Program-made: the position numbers and the translations under genes
The notes under the pieces: generated by a model
Databases searched by the model: none
Told to the model about the DNA's origin: nothing
Seen by the model: only the letters and a program-made list of their open reading frames with translations
Assembly: GCA_026399895.1 (NCBI GenBank)
Contig: JAPLQC010000084.1
Coordinates: 1-59,407 of the forward strand
Length of the DNA stretch: 59,407 nt
Source of the DNA: Burkholderiales bacterium
Lineage (GTDB): Bacteria > Pseudomonadota > Gammaproteobacteria > Burkholderiales > Burkholderiaceae_D
Reading direction: 5' to 3'
Shown here: positions 47,586-57,137 of the stretch, one piece after another
Position numbering within the stretch: position 1 is the first letter of the stretch
Layout of the letters: every line of letters begins with the position of its first letter

Positions 47586-48530
47586 CTATAAGAGCAGCTG
47601 CCGAGCTAAACGCCAACCTTGGACCTGCTCGATGATGTCTTGCGCGCTACTAAAACTCTTGATGCCGGGACCGAATTTTCGCCGTTGAATAACAGGCGCA
47701 TTACCGCCGATCCAGATTTCAACAGCAATGGGGAGCAGAGATCTCAGGTGATCTAGCCCTGTGGTTATATCCTGTGATCGTTGATGCGCAGTGAAACTCA
47801 ACGCCACTATGTCTGCCTTCAGTTCGATTGCAGCTTTTTCAATTTCTGCCAGTGGCGTGCTACATCCAAGCGAGAATGTTTTGCACTGAGCAATCCCAAA
47901 AAAACATTCAGCCATAAGCAGCCCAAGAGAGTGCATTTCCTGAGGAAATGTCGTCAGCAGCACTTTGGGCAGCGCTTTTGAGGCCGGTCGGTCAACTTCT
48001 AATTTTGCGATTGATTGTCTCAGAACAGTCGATACGGATTCCGTGTACAGATGTTCCTCGTACACCGCTAATTCACCAACGAGCCATGCCTCGCCCACCT
48101 GCCTAGTGAGCGGTACCAAAACCTCCATGATAGTCTTTTCAACCCCGATATTTTCGATGGTGGCGCGCAACGAATCGCGCAAGCTTTCAAACTCATGGCG
48201 CTTAATCATCGATATCCATTGTGGATTCCCCTCAATATTCTGGGGTGACGAATCTATTTTTGCACTTGCTGGATTTCCCTTGGAAGACAGTAAGGTCGCA
48301 AGCTCAGCCTCATTGAGCGAGACCAGCTGTTTAGGTCTACACCCCACGTCGAGCAAGCGTTTCATGAGAATCAAACGATTCAGGTCGCTTAAGCTATATA
48401 GTCGCTCGCCATTGCTAGACCGAACCGGCGATGGAAATCCGTAACGTCTCTCCCACACCCGCAAGGTGTCTTTCCCGATTCCAGTATCGCGTTCTATATC
48501 CGAGATAAGCAGCTTCGTACTTATGTCCAT
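47586..48530 (-). CDS. MerR-type regulator with cobalamin-binding domain (LitR/CarH-like)
   Basis: 314 residues. The N-terminal MerR winged helix-turn-helix (ISDIERDTGIGKDTLRVWER, YGFPSPVR, LYSLSDLNRLILMKRLLD) is followed by a four-helix bundle with W-x9-EH (W near residue 148, then EH). Next is a Rossmann-type B12-binding domain with the lower-ligand motif E-x-H-x-x-G (EMHSLG, near 198-203). These are the signatures of adenosylcobalamin-dependent, light-sensing repressors. The residue right after the Trp is Leu, where Thermus CarH has the His that binds cobalt after illumination, so photochemistry may differ. It is sandwiched between a glycosyltransferase gene (18 bp upstream) and the giant FG-GAP gene, all on one strand. 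Confidence 0.88.
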   Translation of the reverse strand: MDISTKLLISDIERDTGIGKDTLRVWERRYGFPSPVRSSNGERLYSLSDLNRLILMKRLLDVGCRPKQLVSLNEAELATLLSSKGNPASAKIDSSPQNIEGNPQWISMIKRHEFESLRDSLRATIENIGVEKTIMEVLVPLTRQVGEAWLVGELAVYEEHLYTESVSTVLRQSIAKLEVDRPASKALPKVLLTTFPQEMHSLGLLMAECFFGIAQCKTFSLGCSTPLAEIEKAAIELKADIVALSFTAHQRSQDITTGLDHLRSLLPIAVEIWIGGNAPVIQRRKFGPGIKSFSSAQDIIEQVQGWRLARQLLL

Positions 48531-48548
48531 GTTTTTATGTGTATAAAC

Positions 48549-49784
48549 TCAGTGCAGATTGGCATCAATCCAAGATATCTGGCTTGGTAAGCAGCGATCT
48601 TTCAAGTCATAACTGGCAACAACCGTATCGCGCGCATTCATACCGATTCGATCACGCGTCTTCGCGTCCTCAAGTAATTCACAAACAGAATTCAAGATTG
48701 CCTGTTCGTCGAAAAAGTCTACTAACAAGCCATTTTCAGCATGTCGAATTACCTCTTGTACAGGCGCTGTAGCACCCCCGACAATCGCACAACCTGCACT
48801 CATGGCCTCTAGCAAACTCCAACTTAAGACAAATGGATAGGTTAGGTAAACGTGTACCCGAGATAACTGAAGCAAGGCTATAAAGTCTGGATAGGCCAAG
48901 CGCCCAACAAATTTTATGCGCGACCAGTCGTGCGCCGGTATGGCGGAGCGTATTTCATTAGTCATGGCTTCTCGCCAGCTAGCGGAATTCTCAGGTCGTC
49001 GACCATAGCTAACGTCATCACCGCCAACAATCAGGATGTAAGCGTTCGGCCGCCTTCTTAGAAGCTCCGGCAGTGCACGCATAAACACATGAAAGCCCCG
49101 ATAGGGCTCGAGGTTGCGGCTGACGAAGGTGACGACTTCATTATCTTTAGTTAACTCGAGTCCGCTTTTTAGCGAGAGACGTACATCTGAATACGGTTTT
49201 ATCACGCGCGTGTCGATTCCATCATGAATGACAGTAATTTTGGAGCGAAAGCGTTCGGGAAAGGTACTTGCCTGCCAGTGCGTTGGCGCAATGCCTGCAT
49301 CAGCAAAATCGAAGTGAGCGAGATTGTTCAGGTTTTTCATCCTAACCTTGCAACTCTCGTCACCGATTGGCGGAAACTCGGGGTCAAAATCGATATCGCC
49401 ACCCGTTGTTTGATAAAAGTACTCGCAGTAGATTACGAGCCGCGCGTTTGGCCAGACATCTTTCAGAAATAAGCTTTCTCCCCAGCCGGGGTGCGCAACA
49501 ATCAGATCTGGTGTGAAGCCCTCATCACGCAACTTCAAAGCTGCATGATAGCAAGCCTCACCGCGGATTGCCTTGGTTTCTAGATCGACTACCCAAGGGT
49601 GTATCCCAGCGGTACTCCCTCGCTGTGCGACGTATGGAACGATCTTGACCTTCCTCCATTCAGCCATGCTGGATTTTTTCATCACCATGGCCACGACCTG
49701 ATCTCCACGCGCAGCCAGCGCAGGCGCAAGTTCTTTAAACTGACCCGGGAAATTCTGGTGGATGAAGAGAATTTTTTTGGACAT
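48549..49784 (-). CDS. Glycosyltransferase family 4 protein
   Basis: 411 residues with a GT-B fold. The N-terminal domain starts KKILFIHQNFPGQFKELAPA, typical of the glyco_trans_4_3 subgroup. The C-terminal domain has ITVIHDGIDTRVIKP, FVSRNLEPYRGFHVFMRALP and the donor-binding EAMSAGCAIVGGATAPVQEV with a conserved Glu. It transfers a sugar from an activated donor to an unknown acceptor, in the cytoplasm or at the inner membrane. Located between the giant RTX gene and the B12 regulator, it might glycosylate a surface polymer or the giant proteins; that is inference. Confidence 0.88.
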   Translation of the reverse strand: MSKKILFIHQNFPGQFKELAPALAARGDQVVAMVMKKSSMAEWRKVKIVPYVAQRGSTAGIHPWVVDLETKAIRGEACYHAALKLRDEGFTPDLIVAHPGWGESLFLKDVWPNARLVIYCEYFYQTTGGDIDFDPEFPPIGDESCKVRMKNLNNLAHFDFADAGIAPTHWQASTFPERFRSKITVIHDGIDTRVIKPYSDVRLSLKSGLELTKDNEVVTFVSRNLEPYRGFHVFMRALPELLRRRPNAYILIVGGDDVSYGRRPENSASWREAMTNEIRSAIPAHDWSRIKFVGRLAYPDFIALLQLSRVHVYLTYPFVLSWSLLEAMSAGCAIVGGATAPVQEVIRHAENGLLVDFFDEQAILNSVCELLEDAKTRDRIGMNARDTVVASYDLKDRCLPSQISWIDANLH

Positions 49785-49954
49785 CCGGTTTTTAAGAAAC
49801 CATGATTTTTGTAGAAGCGGTACCGCAATTCCCGGGATATACCAAGCTATCGGCTAACATCTCTTCGCCTAGCCAGCACCGCTACCCGAGATGACGTGAA
49901 CGGTAATCGGTTGAGCAGCTTGAGATTCAATCGATGGACCGCTGAGACCAACTT

Positions 49955-51340
49955 CTAGAGAATGAAGTCGGCGGCAATTAAATTGACCTGGCCGGTGAGT
50001 TTGATGATGAGCTCGGCATTCGTGTCGCCCGTCGAATCGGCAGACACAATCGTGTTTGTTCCGTCATACGCCGTCCACACAGAATTAGCCGAAGCAGTCG
50101 ACTTAAATGCGAACGCTTGATCGCCTTTAGCAGTGGGGTTGGCATCGATCGCCGCTAGGCTAATCTTGTCGCCCGCCATAAAGTCAGTAATCGTGTCGAT
50201 ACCGGCAGATGAAGAGGATTCCGCGATCGAGGTGTAAATGAACGTATCCGCACCGGATCCACCCGTCAGCTCGTCAGCACCCGCACCACCCGTAAGCCGA
50301 TCAGCGCCGGCGTTGCCGTTCAGTCGATCATCACCAACATTACCGATCAAGATGTCCGCACCGCTCATCCCAGTGAGCACGTCAGCATTGGCCGTACCCG
50401 TCAGGCTCAGAACTTTCGTCGTGATCGCTTTGCTAGCCACACTCGTCACTGCCTCGGCTGTACCCCGCCCGTCGGTATAGCTCACAACCAAACGCACTTG
50501 CTTACCCCTCGAGTCATTGGAAAGCGTATAGCTGACGCCACTGCCGACCGTACTCCAGCTGCCGCCGCTGAGCATCTCCCAGCGATAGCTGAAGGCCCCC
50601 AGACCATCAAGATCGGTGATCTTTGCGGCCGCCGTCAGCGTGCTGCCCTCAACCAGAGTACCGACGATGGTCGGCACGCCTACCGGCCTGTCGTTCACGT
50701 TCGCAACCGGCGCCGTCGCCGTGCTATAGACCACTTCTGCGGTCTTTTGCAGATCAACGTACGACACCTTCGCGCGTACCTGCGATCCGATATCGCTAGC
50801 GACTAGTTTATACGTTGCCGCATTCGCCTTGGCGATGTCGACCCAGTTGTTACCGACCAGGCGCTGCCACTGCAGCGTGAATTTACCCAGACCATCGACA
50901 TCGGCAATGGTTGATGTAGTGAGCGTCAGCGTGCTGTACTCCGCAGCCAAGCCCGTGACGGCCGCCGCACCGGTTGGCGCATTGTTCACGTTCGCCACCT
51001 TGGCAGTGACAACACTGGTGAGACTCTCCGCAAAGCCACCACCATCGGTGTAGCTCACGTTGACTGAGATCATCGCTCCAACATGGCTCTGCGCTAGTTG
51101 CAGCGTGCTGCTGGTTGCCCCCGCAATCGCCTTACCATTGGCCAGCCACTGGTAGCGCAAAGCACCCAGCCCGTCGACATCGGTGATGGCCGCGTTCACC
51201 GACAGCGTCGTGCCTTCGGTTGCAGCACCCGTGATCGTGACGCTGCCCTTGACCAAGTCGTTCACGTTCGCCACCGTCTGTGCCGACGTGACATTGACTG
51301 ATTCGAGATAGCCCTTGGTATCCGTGTAGCTGACTGTCAA
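49955..51340 (-). CDS. Giant RTX protein, C-terminal fragment with RTX repeats and secretion signal
   Basis: About 461 residues read from a TTG at 51340, but this is almost certainly the continuation of the gene at 51337-56511. It has four Ig/cadherin-like modules of the same kind as upstream (DVDGLGALRYQWLANGK..., VSYTDGGGFAESLTS), then RTX nonapeptides (GNVGDDRLNGNAGADRL, GGAGADELTGGSGADTF). The end is typical of type I substrates (TITDFMAGDKISLAAIDANP ... ELIIKLTGQVNLIAADFIL). The start codon is likely an artefact of the frame break; it begins inside a module (TVSYTDTKGYLES). Confidence 0.8.
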   Translation of the reverse strand: MTVSYTDTKGYLESVNVTSAQTVANVNDLVKGSVTITGAATEGTTLSVNAAITDVDGLGALRYQWLANGKAIAGATSSTLQLAQSHVGAMISVNVSYTDGGGFAESLTSVVTAKVANVNNAPTGAAAVTGLAAEYSTLTLTTSTIADVDGLGKFTLQWQRLVGNNWVDIAKANAATYKLVASDIGSQVRAKVSYVDLQKTAEVVYSTATAPVANVNDRPVGVPTIVGTLVEGSTLTAAAKITDLDGLGAFSYRWEMLSGGSWSTVGSGVSYTLSNDSRGKQVRLVVSYTDGRGTAEAVTSVASKAITTKVLSLTGTANADVLTGMSGADILIGNVGDDRLNGNAGADRLTGGAGADELTGGSGADTFIYTSIAESSSSAGIDTITDFMAGDKISLAAIDANPTAKGDQAFAFKSTASANSVWTAYDGTNTIVSADSTGDTNAELIIKLTGQVNLIAADFIL

Positions 51341-54300
51341 GCCGATACGACGGCACTGCCATCTCTAAGCCACTGGTAGCTAAGTACACCCATACCGTCA
51401 GCATCGGCAATAGGCGTCACCGCAGACAGCGACGTGTTCTGCGTCAGCGCACCGCGAATACTCAAACTACCCGTCGGATTGCTATTGGGCAGTAGCGTAA
51501 TGCTCGTGTCAGCAAATCGGAGTGCCTCGATACCAATCAAAGTATCGATACCATCACTAGCACCGACTGCTTGCACAGTGACACGCCCACCCGCAGATTT
51601 AAGGATGTAGTTTGCACGGTTACCCGAATAAGCTGCCGTGTCGGTGCCACCGCCACCATCAATGGTGTCATTACCTGTACCACCAACAAATACATTACTT
51701 ACGCCGTTACCAACCAGCTTGTCATCAAAGTCACCCGCAATAACGTTCTCAATGCCCGATAACTGGTCAATACCAATACCTGCAGCATCGTTACCCGCCG
51801 TCGCATAGGCTTGATTAATCGAAGCCGATAAATCAACCGTAATACCCGCCTGGGCACTGCTGTACTTGATCGTATCGATACCATCGCCACCGACATAGGT
51901 GTCATCCCCAGCACCGTCACCACCAATCAGCAAATCGTCGCCTGCATCACCCCCAACAACGTCGTTGCCCGAGCCACCATACAGCGTATCAGCGCCGTCA
52001 CCACCAATTAAAGAGTCAGCTCCTGCGCCACCAATCAACTCATTAGCTGCGGAATTACCCGTCAGCTGGTTATTGCCAGCGTTACCCTCGAGCGTCGCAA
52101 GGGAAGTGGCATCACCAATCTCGCCAGCGTCGATACCCTGACCAAGGACATAGCGATTCGCCTGAGAAAACATCAGATAGACCACATCAAGGTCAAGCGG
52201 GGAACCCGAATCAGTAACCACATCGTCCGGGTTGTCGATGTAGTAGACGTCGTTGCCCTCGCCACCATCCATCGTGTCCGCACCAGATGAGCCATCCAGC
52301 GTGTCGTCACCCGCACCACCAAACAACCAGTCGGCACCAGTCCCACCTGTGATCAGATCATTACCATGACCACCTTGTAACGTATCGTTACCCTGCTCTC
52401 CCTCAAGCTCATCATTACCGTCATCGCCCGTCAGTAAGTCATCACCATAATTGCCATAAAGCCGATCATCACCGAAACCGCCATAAATAACATCGCGACC
52501 CGTACTTCCAATAATGTCGTTATGGTAATCGTCACCAAACAGCGCTAGGTTCCCAAAGCTGTCGTTTTTTGAAGTGGGGGTGAAGTTGCTTCCGATCTCA
52601 GCAGTGGCGGCGCTAGTTATAGCCTCTTGGTAGTTATACCCATCCAAGAAATTTGCTGTCACCGTGATCAATTTACCGATGTCGGAGCGCTTTAGAAGAT
52701 AAGTCGTACCGGTCCCAATCTCCGAGGCCCCAGCCTTCCAAACATAGGTGATCGTTCCAACACCATCAGCATCTGTAAATGAGCTTTTTGCAGTAAGCGT
52801 GGCACCCGGCTGGATATCACCTTCGATTGACAAGTAGCCGACAGGAGAATCGTTTGTATTGGAAACGACTAGCGTCGTCTCACTGGTGACGCTCTCATCT
52901 GAACCAAAGGTATCCGTGTAACTGGCAACCACACTGATTGCTTTACCAACATCGGATTGACCAAGGGTATAGCTTGAACCTGTGCCCAGCACAGTTGAAC
53001 CGGATTTCCACGTGTACGTTATGGAAGTAAAGCCATCGAGATCAACCAAAGAATGCGAAGCAGTAAGTGTTTGCCCCTGAAAAAGCTGTCCAAGAATTGT
53101 GACGCCACCAGTAGGTGAATCGTTTACATTTTCGACGTAGCGGGTAGAACTGCTCACGCTCTCTTGGTTTCCGCGGCCATCTAGGTAAGAGGCTACGACA
53201 AAAATCGATTTCCCGACATCGGCCTGCGACAAAGTGTAGGTACCCCCGGTAGCAAGATCTACAGATCCAGCTTTCCAAACATAGGTAACCTGACCAAGTC
53301 CATCTAGATCAGCCAATGAGTCAGCTGCAGAAAGTCTTTGTCCTTGCCGGAAATCACCCGCAATCGTAACCGTACCGGTTGGCGTGTAGTTTGGTGCTGC
53401 ACCAATTTCGAAAGCAGACACCTCGAGGTAAATATTCTTGTTTTTGTATTGGTCCTGAAAGGATTCAGGTTGGAATCTCAAGCTATATTTCGTGTCGAAT
53501 GCAAATCTTGAGATAGTCGGCGTGACCTCAAGAACATTTCCTAAGATTTTTCTTTTCGCCCAGTCGGCGCTCTCACCGAAATCAAAGCTCTCTACTAGGT
53601 ATGATGACCCTTTCTTATTGAAGGCGTACAACTCAAGCCTACCCGACCACAAAAGAGAGAGTGGCTCGTCAAACTCAATAAGAATTCTTCCCGGGGTGAT
53701 GTCTTCACCATTCGGGTAGTCTCTTTGAACCGATACGATTGCTGGTGGCGCAAGTTCCGGCGCAGGGATCGATCTGAAAGAAACTTCAGCTTCCTGAATT
53801 TGGTTACCAGCAGCATCTCTAACCGCATCGGCGGCCAAGCTAATTGTATATTTATGATCGTAGAAAGGCAGCGGACTTGACGGCTTCAGAACGAGTTGAT
53901 TTGCCGCAACTGTGACGTTAAAACTCAGTATTGAGCCATGCTCCGACCGAACGTAAATAGGCCCAGACCCAAGCTGAATTGGTTCATCAAAGGGGACAAA
54001 AATTGTCTCCGCGATGTGCGCCGATGCTAATGTTTGTATTGTTAACTTTGGCGCGAGTGTGTCTGGAGGAGGTTCGGTAGCAAAAGATAGTGCAGACTCC
54101 AAAAGCGGCACTTGATTACCACTAAGATCTTGCAGCGCTCCTTTTTCTACAGAGACTCTATAGCTTGTACCGTAGGCCAGAGGGGCTGTCGGCAATAACT
54201 CCAAGCTCTGACCATCTGCACCGACCCTTAGGCGATTACTTCCCGACCCAACTGCAAAAGACTCCACAACCGAAGGAGTCGAGCCCGTTAACTTTTCTAA

Positions 54301-56511
54301 ACGAACGATTCCGCTGGTTACAAGCTGAATCGCCTCATCGAAGCGAACCGAGATTGCAGCATTTACATCCACGGGTGGCAAGAATAAATCCATCGGCCGC
54401 GGAGCAGAGAAGTCGACCTGCGATACTGGAGCAGTGGCGGCGCTTGTAACCGTTTCAACCGTTCCGTACGCATCAACATACTTCAGGCGTACGGACAATG
54501 AAGTGCCGAGATCTGCAGCCTGTAATGTATACACGTTACTGGTAGCGCCTTGGATCTCCTGTCCGTTGCGAATCCACTGGTGGCTACCTTGAATTGATTG
54601 GCTGGGGCCATTATCAAGATCAACAATATTATGAGACGCTATTAGCTGCTCGCGTTGCGCAGGATTCACTTGAATCTGAACAGCCCCAGTCGGCAAGTCA
54701 TTCACATTCCTAACCACGACTTTTTGTGTGGTCTGAGTACTTGCGACCCCGTCGGAAAATGTCCAAATTAGTTCGATTGCACTAGGCGGAGCATCGCTCG
54801 TATGCTTGTAAGTGATGCTGCTGGCTACCGCATTGACGAGAGCCTCGGTGGGCACAGACTGTTGATCGATTTCATTGAACCGAACAAAATCAATCGTGAG
54901 GCGGCCTGCATTAATCTGCCAATTTGCGAACTTATAGCCGTAGGTTCCCCAGGAAGTAATCGAGCCTGAACTTGCATTGTTGTAGGAGATATAGCCTACA
55001 CCCTCAATAACAGACCCATCGCCAAAGGAGAATCCATCTGAGGAATTTGCGCCGCCCTTTCGCTCGAGGGTTAATCGGGTACCGGAGAAATTTCCTTTCC
55101 CTCCGTTTAGCGAAGAGAGCTCACTATCAGAAACAGTTACCGTTCGATCAAGTGGTGTATAGCCGATATCTTCCACATGTTCGGTCGCCTGAATAGAGTT
55201 GACCCACGTGCCGGATGTATGAAGGGTTGGATCGAACTTTCCGTCAGGTGTCAGCCGTACAATTCCTTTGCTACCAACGAGTAGTATTTTTCCGTCAGCC
55301 AGCACGGTCATGCCCTCACCTGAGCTGTTGCCGTAGCTACCGTACTGCTTGCGATACACAGTTAGATTCAGGAGGACTGTGCCATTGTTTCCAAAGCTTG
55401 TATCGATGGTTCCATTTTTATTGAACCTTGTGATGAAACTGTCCGACGCACTGCCGTATCCAGGGGCGTCGGTACTCCCGGACACCAGTATCTTCCCGTC
55501 TGCTTGTATGGCGGCCGATGACAAGCTTTCACGGCTAGCCTGAGACGATCCGACCCGAGTCCCTAGCCCCCACTTAATAACGCCAGATTGACCGAAGGAC
55601 GAATCGATCTGCCCATTTGGGCTATAGCGGGCCATGCTGATGTCATATTCAGAGGTTGCTACGAGAACCAGATTACCAGTAGGGGTATCTTGCAAAACTA
55701 TAGGCGCACATTCCGGGCTTAGGCTTCCAAGCTCCGTCGCAGTCCTTCGACCACCACTTGCAAAGTTTGTATCCAAATTGCCAGCGGAGGTAAATCTAAG
55801 CAGAACCGCACTCGTTCCAACATAGCCTCCAACGACTAGCTGACCAGAGGAATTAAGAACTACTGCTGTGGCTCCTTCAGCCCATCCAGAGTTGCTGGAA
55901 AAGCTCTGGAGATGCTTTCCATCGCCACTAAAGGTTGAGTCAAACCCGCCAGCATTAGTGAATCGAAATAATGCGAAATCATGAGCCGTACTGGATGTGG
56001 TGGTACCCGTACCTACCAGAACAGCCTTCTGATCCGACGTTAAAGTGAGATGTCCGCCATACGCAGCGCCGGTAGTTCCTTCAATGTCGATTTTGCCGTC
56101 AGAACTGAACGAGGTATCCAGGCTTCCATCTGCGTTGAACCGAGCTATGAAAAAATGATTCCTGCCGGTGCCTCCGCTGCTTGTAGACGCCTGATTGTTT
56201 AGAGAACCAGAAACTAATATTTTCCCGCTGGCATCAACTACCAGGCTTGACACACTCTCATCTGATGACGCGGATGAATATTGAGAACCAAAAAAATTTA
56301 CTAGCACCTTGCCCGAGGCACCGAAGGAAGTATCCAACGTGCCATTGGAGTTGTATCGACTGAGCACTAAGTCGGCGCGGTAGGTAGACGGTGAGGTTAG
56401 TGAATGGGCAACCAAAAATCTACCATCACTTAACACTTTTACCGCACGCCCAGCCGCCCCAACGGGGTTAGCAGAAACAAGCTGTTGAAAAGTGGGGGCA
56501 GTATTGCTCAT
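51337..56511 (-). CDS. Giant RTX/delta-60 repeat surface protein, N-terminal fragment
   Basis: 1,724 residues without a signal peptide. Residues about 30-440 are delta-60 beta-propeller repeats (RYNSNGTLDTSFGASGKVLV and similar). A cadherin-like region and Ig-like modules follow, with Big_5-type domains about 690-990 (SVRFDEAIQL, FVPFDEPIQLGSGPI). Three PKD/Ig-like modules (YVWKAGS...TYTLSQADVGKSI) precede a long RTX block about 1290-1600 (GGFGDDRLYGNYGDDLLTGD). The frame ends at 51337 inside a further Ig-like module (SYQWLRDGSAVVSA then stop). The secretion end is in the separate frame at 49955-51340. Expected substrate of the divergent ABC exporters; probable adhesin. Confidence 0.85.
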   Translation of the reverse strand: MSNTAPTFQQLVSANPVGAAGRAVKVLSDGRFLVAHSLTSPSTYRADLVLSRYNSNGTLDTSFGASGKVLVNFFGSQYSSASSDESVSSLVVDASGKILVSGSLNNQASTSSGGTGRNHFFIARFNADGSLDTSFSSDGKIDIEGTTGAAYGGHLTLTSDQKAVLVGTGTTTSSTAHDFALFRFTNAGGFDSTFSGDGKHLQSFSSNSGWAEGATAVVLNSSGQLVVGGYVGTSAVLLRFTSAGNLDTNFASGGRRTATELGSLSPECAPIVLQDTPTGNLVLVATSEYDISMARYSPNGQIDSSFGQSGVIKWGLGTRVGSSQASRESLSSAAIQADGKILVSGSTDAPGYGSASDSFITRFNKNGTIDTSFGNNGTVLLNLTVYRKQYGSYGNSSGEGMTVLADGKILLVGSKGIVRLTPDGKFDPTLHTSGTWVNSIQATEHVEDIGYTPLDRTVTVSDSELSSLNGGKGNFSGTRLTLERKGGANSSDGFSFGDGSVIEGVGYISYNNASSGSITSWGTYGYKFANWQINAGRLTIDFVRFNEIDQQSVPTEALVNAVASSITYKHTSDAPPSAIELIWTFSDGVASTQTTQKVVVRNVNDLPTGAVQIQVNPAQREQLIASHNIVDLDNGPSQSIQGSHQWIRNGQEIQGATSNVYTLQAADLGTSLSVRLKYVDAYGTVETVTSAATAPVSQVDFSAPRPMDLFLPPVDVNAAISVRFDEAIQLVTSGIVRLEKLTGSTPSVVESFAVGSGSNRLRVGADGQSLELLPTAPLAYGTSYRVSVEKGALQDLSGNQVPLLESALSFATEPPPDTLAPKLTIQTLASAHIAETIFVPFDEPIQLGSGPIYVRSEHGSILSFNVTVAANQLVLKPSSPLPFYDHKYTISLAADAVRDAAGNQIQEAEVSFRSIPAPELAPPAIVSVQRDYPNGEDITPGRILIEFDEPLSLLWSGRLELYAFNKKGSSYLVESFDFGESADWAKRKILGNVLEVTPTISRFAFDTKYSLRFQPESFQDQYKNKNIYLEVSAFEIGAAPNYTPTGTVTIAGDFRQGQRLSAADSLADLDGLGQVTYVWKAGSVDLATGGTYTLSQADVGKSIFVVASYLDGRGNQESVSSSTRYVENVNDSPTGGVTILGQLFQGQTLTASHSLVDLDGFTSITYTWKSGSTVLGTGSSYTLGQSDVGKAISVVASYTDTFGSDESVTSETTLVVSNTNDSPVGYLSIEGDIQPGATLTAKSSFTDADGVGTITYVWKAGASEIGTGTTYLLKRSDIGKLITVTANFLDGYNYQEAITSAATAEIGSNFTPTSKNDSFGNLALFGDDYHNDIIGSTGRDVIYGGFGDDRLYGNYGDDLLTGDDGNDELEGEQGNDTLQGGHGNDLITGGTGADWLFGGAGDDTLDGSSGADTMDGGEGNDVYYIDNPDDVVTDSGSPLDLDVVYLMFSQANRYVLGQGIDAGEIGDATSLATLEGNAGNNQLTGNSAANELIGGAGADSLIGGDGADTLYGGSGNDVVGGDAGDDLLIGGDGAGDDTYVGGDGIDTIKYSSAQAGITVDLSASINQAYATAGNDAAGIGIDQLSGIENVIAGDFDDKLVGNGVSNVFVGGTGNDTIDGGGGTDTAAYSGNRANYILKSAGGRVTVQAVGASDGIDTLIGIEALRFADTSITLLPNSNPTGSLSIRGALTQNTSLSAVTPIADADGMGVLSYQWLRDGSAVVSA

Positions 56512-57137
56512 GACTCAATTTCTAGAATAAGACGTTATTCGCAAGACTTCCTTCTGGCCTCGCAGAATCAAGGAGGCGATTTCATTGATTTCCAGCGCAA
56601 GTGCGTTCACACCGCCGGCCTCCCTTATGAAGGCATCCGAGGAAGTAATGTTTGGTGTAGCGCCTGCTTGGTCTGACGGTCGACACACAGCCCTCATAGG
56701 TGGTCCACCTAGACAGCTCATAGATGCTACTACATCCAGGTTTGTCTAGGACAAAAAAGATACTGAATATAATAAGAATCTCAAGCTTTATTGTCATCTT
56801 AAAAACGTAATTAGAATGCTTGGCGGATTTATAGTGCCTTATTGATAAACATAGGCGCAGTTAAAGTCGAAACAGTGGGCTGAGAAACCTGCAGTTATCA
56901 AATTGGATACCTACGAATCAGGGGCCTCATGGCTGCTAGAATGTTCGCGCAACCTTCAATCTCCCGGAGCAAGAAGCGATTTGCAACTACAGGCACCAAG
57001 ACAAGTTTTGAAAACATTTTTCGCTCACAGGGATAGGCCTTTTGCAGCAGATAGCATTACGCTGACGTTTTGACTAAATCGCGAACCCGTTTTTTCCCCA
57101 CCAAGGATTTGGCGACCCAATTTATGGGAAGCGCCAA
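56512..57137. other. Divergent intergenic region, giant RTX gene / type I exporters
   Basis: 626 bp. It must contain promoters for both directions, but no consensus pair is clear. Two overlapping minus-strand frames lie here: one (56582-56797) starts with a hydrophobic stretch and Gly-Cys-Ser like a lipoprotein, the other (56515-56721) is a 68-residue frame ending two codons before the RTX start with FIREAGGVNALALEINEIAS. They are in different frames and have no good ribosome sites; if joined by a frameshift they could be a small lipoprotein gene. I do not call either as a gene. Confidence 0.4.

Noticed and set aside
56515..56797. Small lipoprotein gene upstream of the giant RTX gene
   Set aside because: The lipoprotein-like N-terminus and the better C-terminal part are in different frames and neither has a good ribosome site; not strong enough to call.
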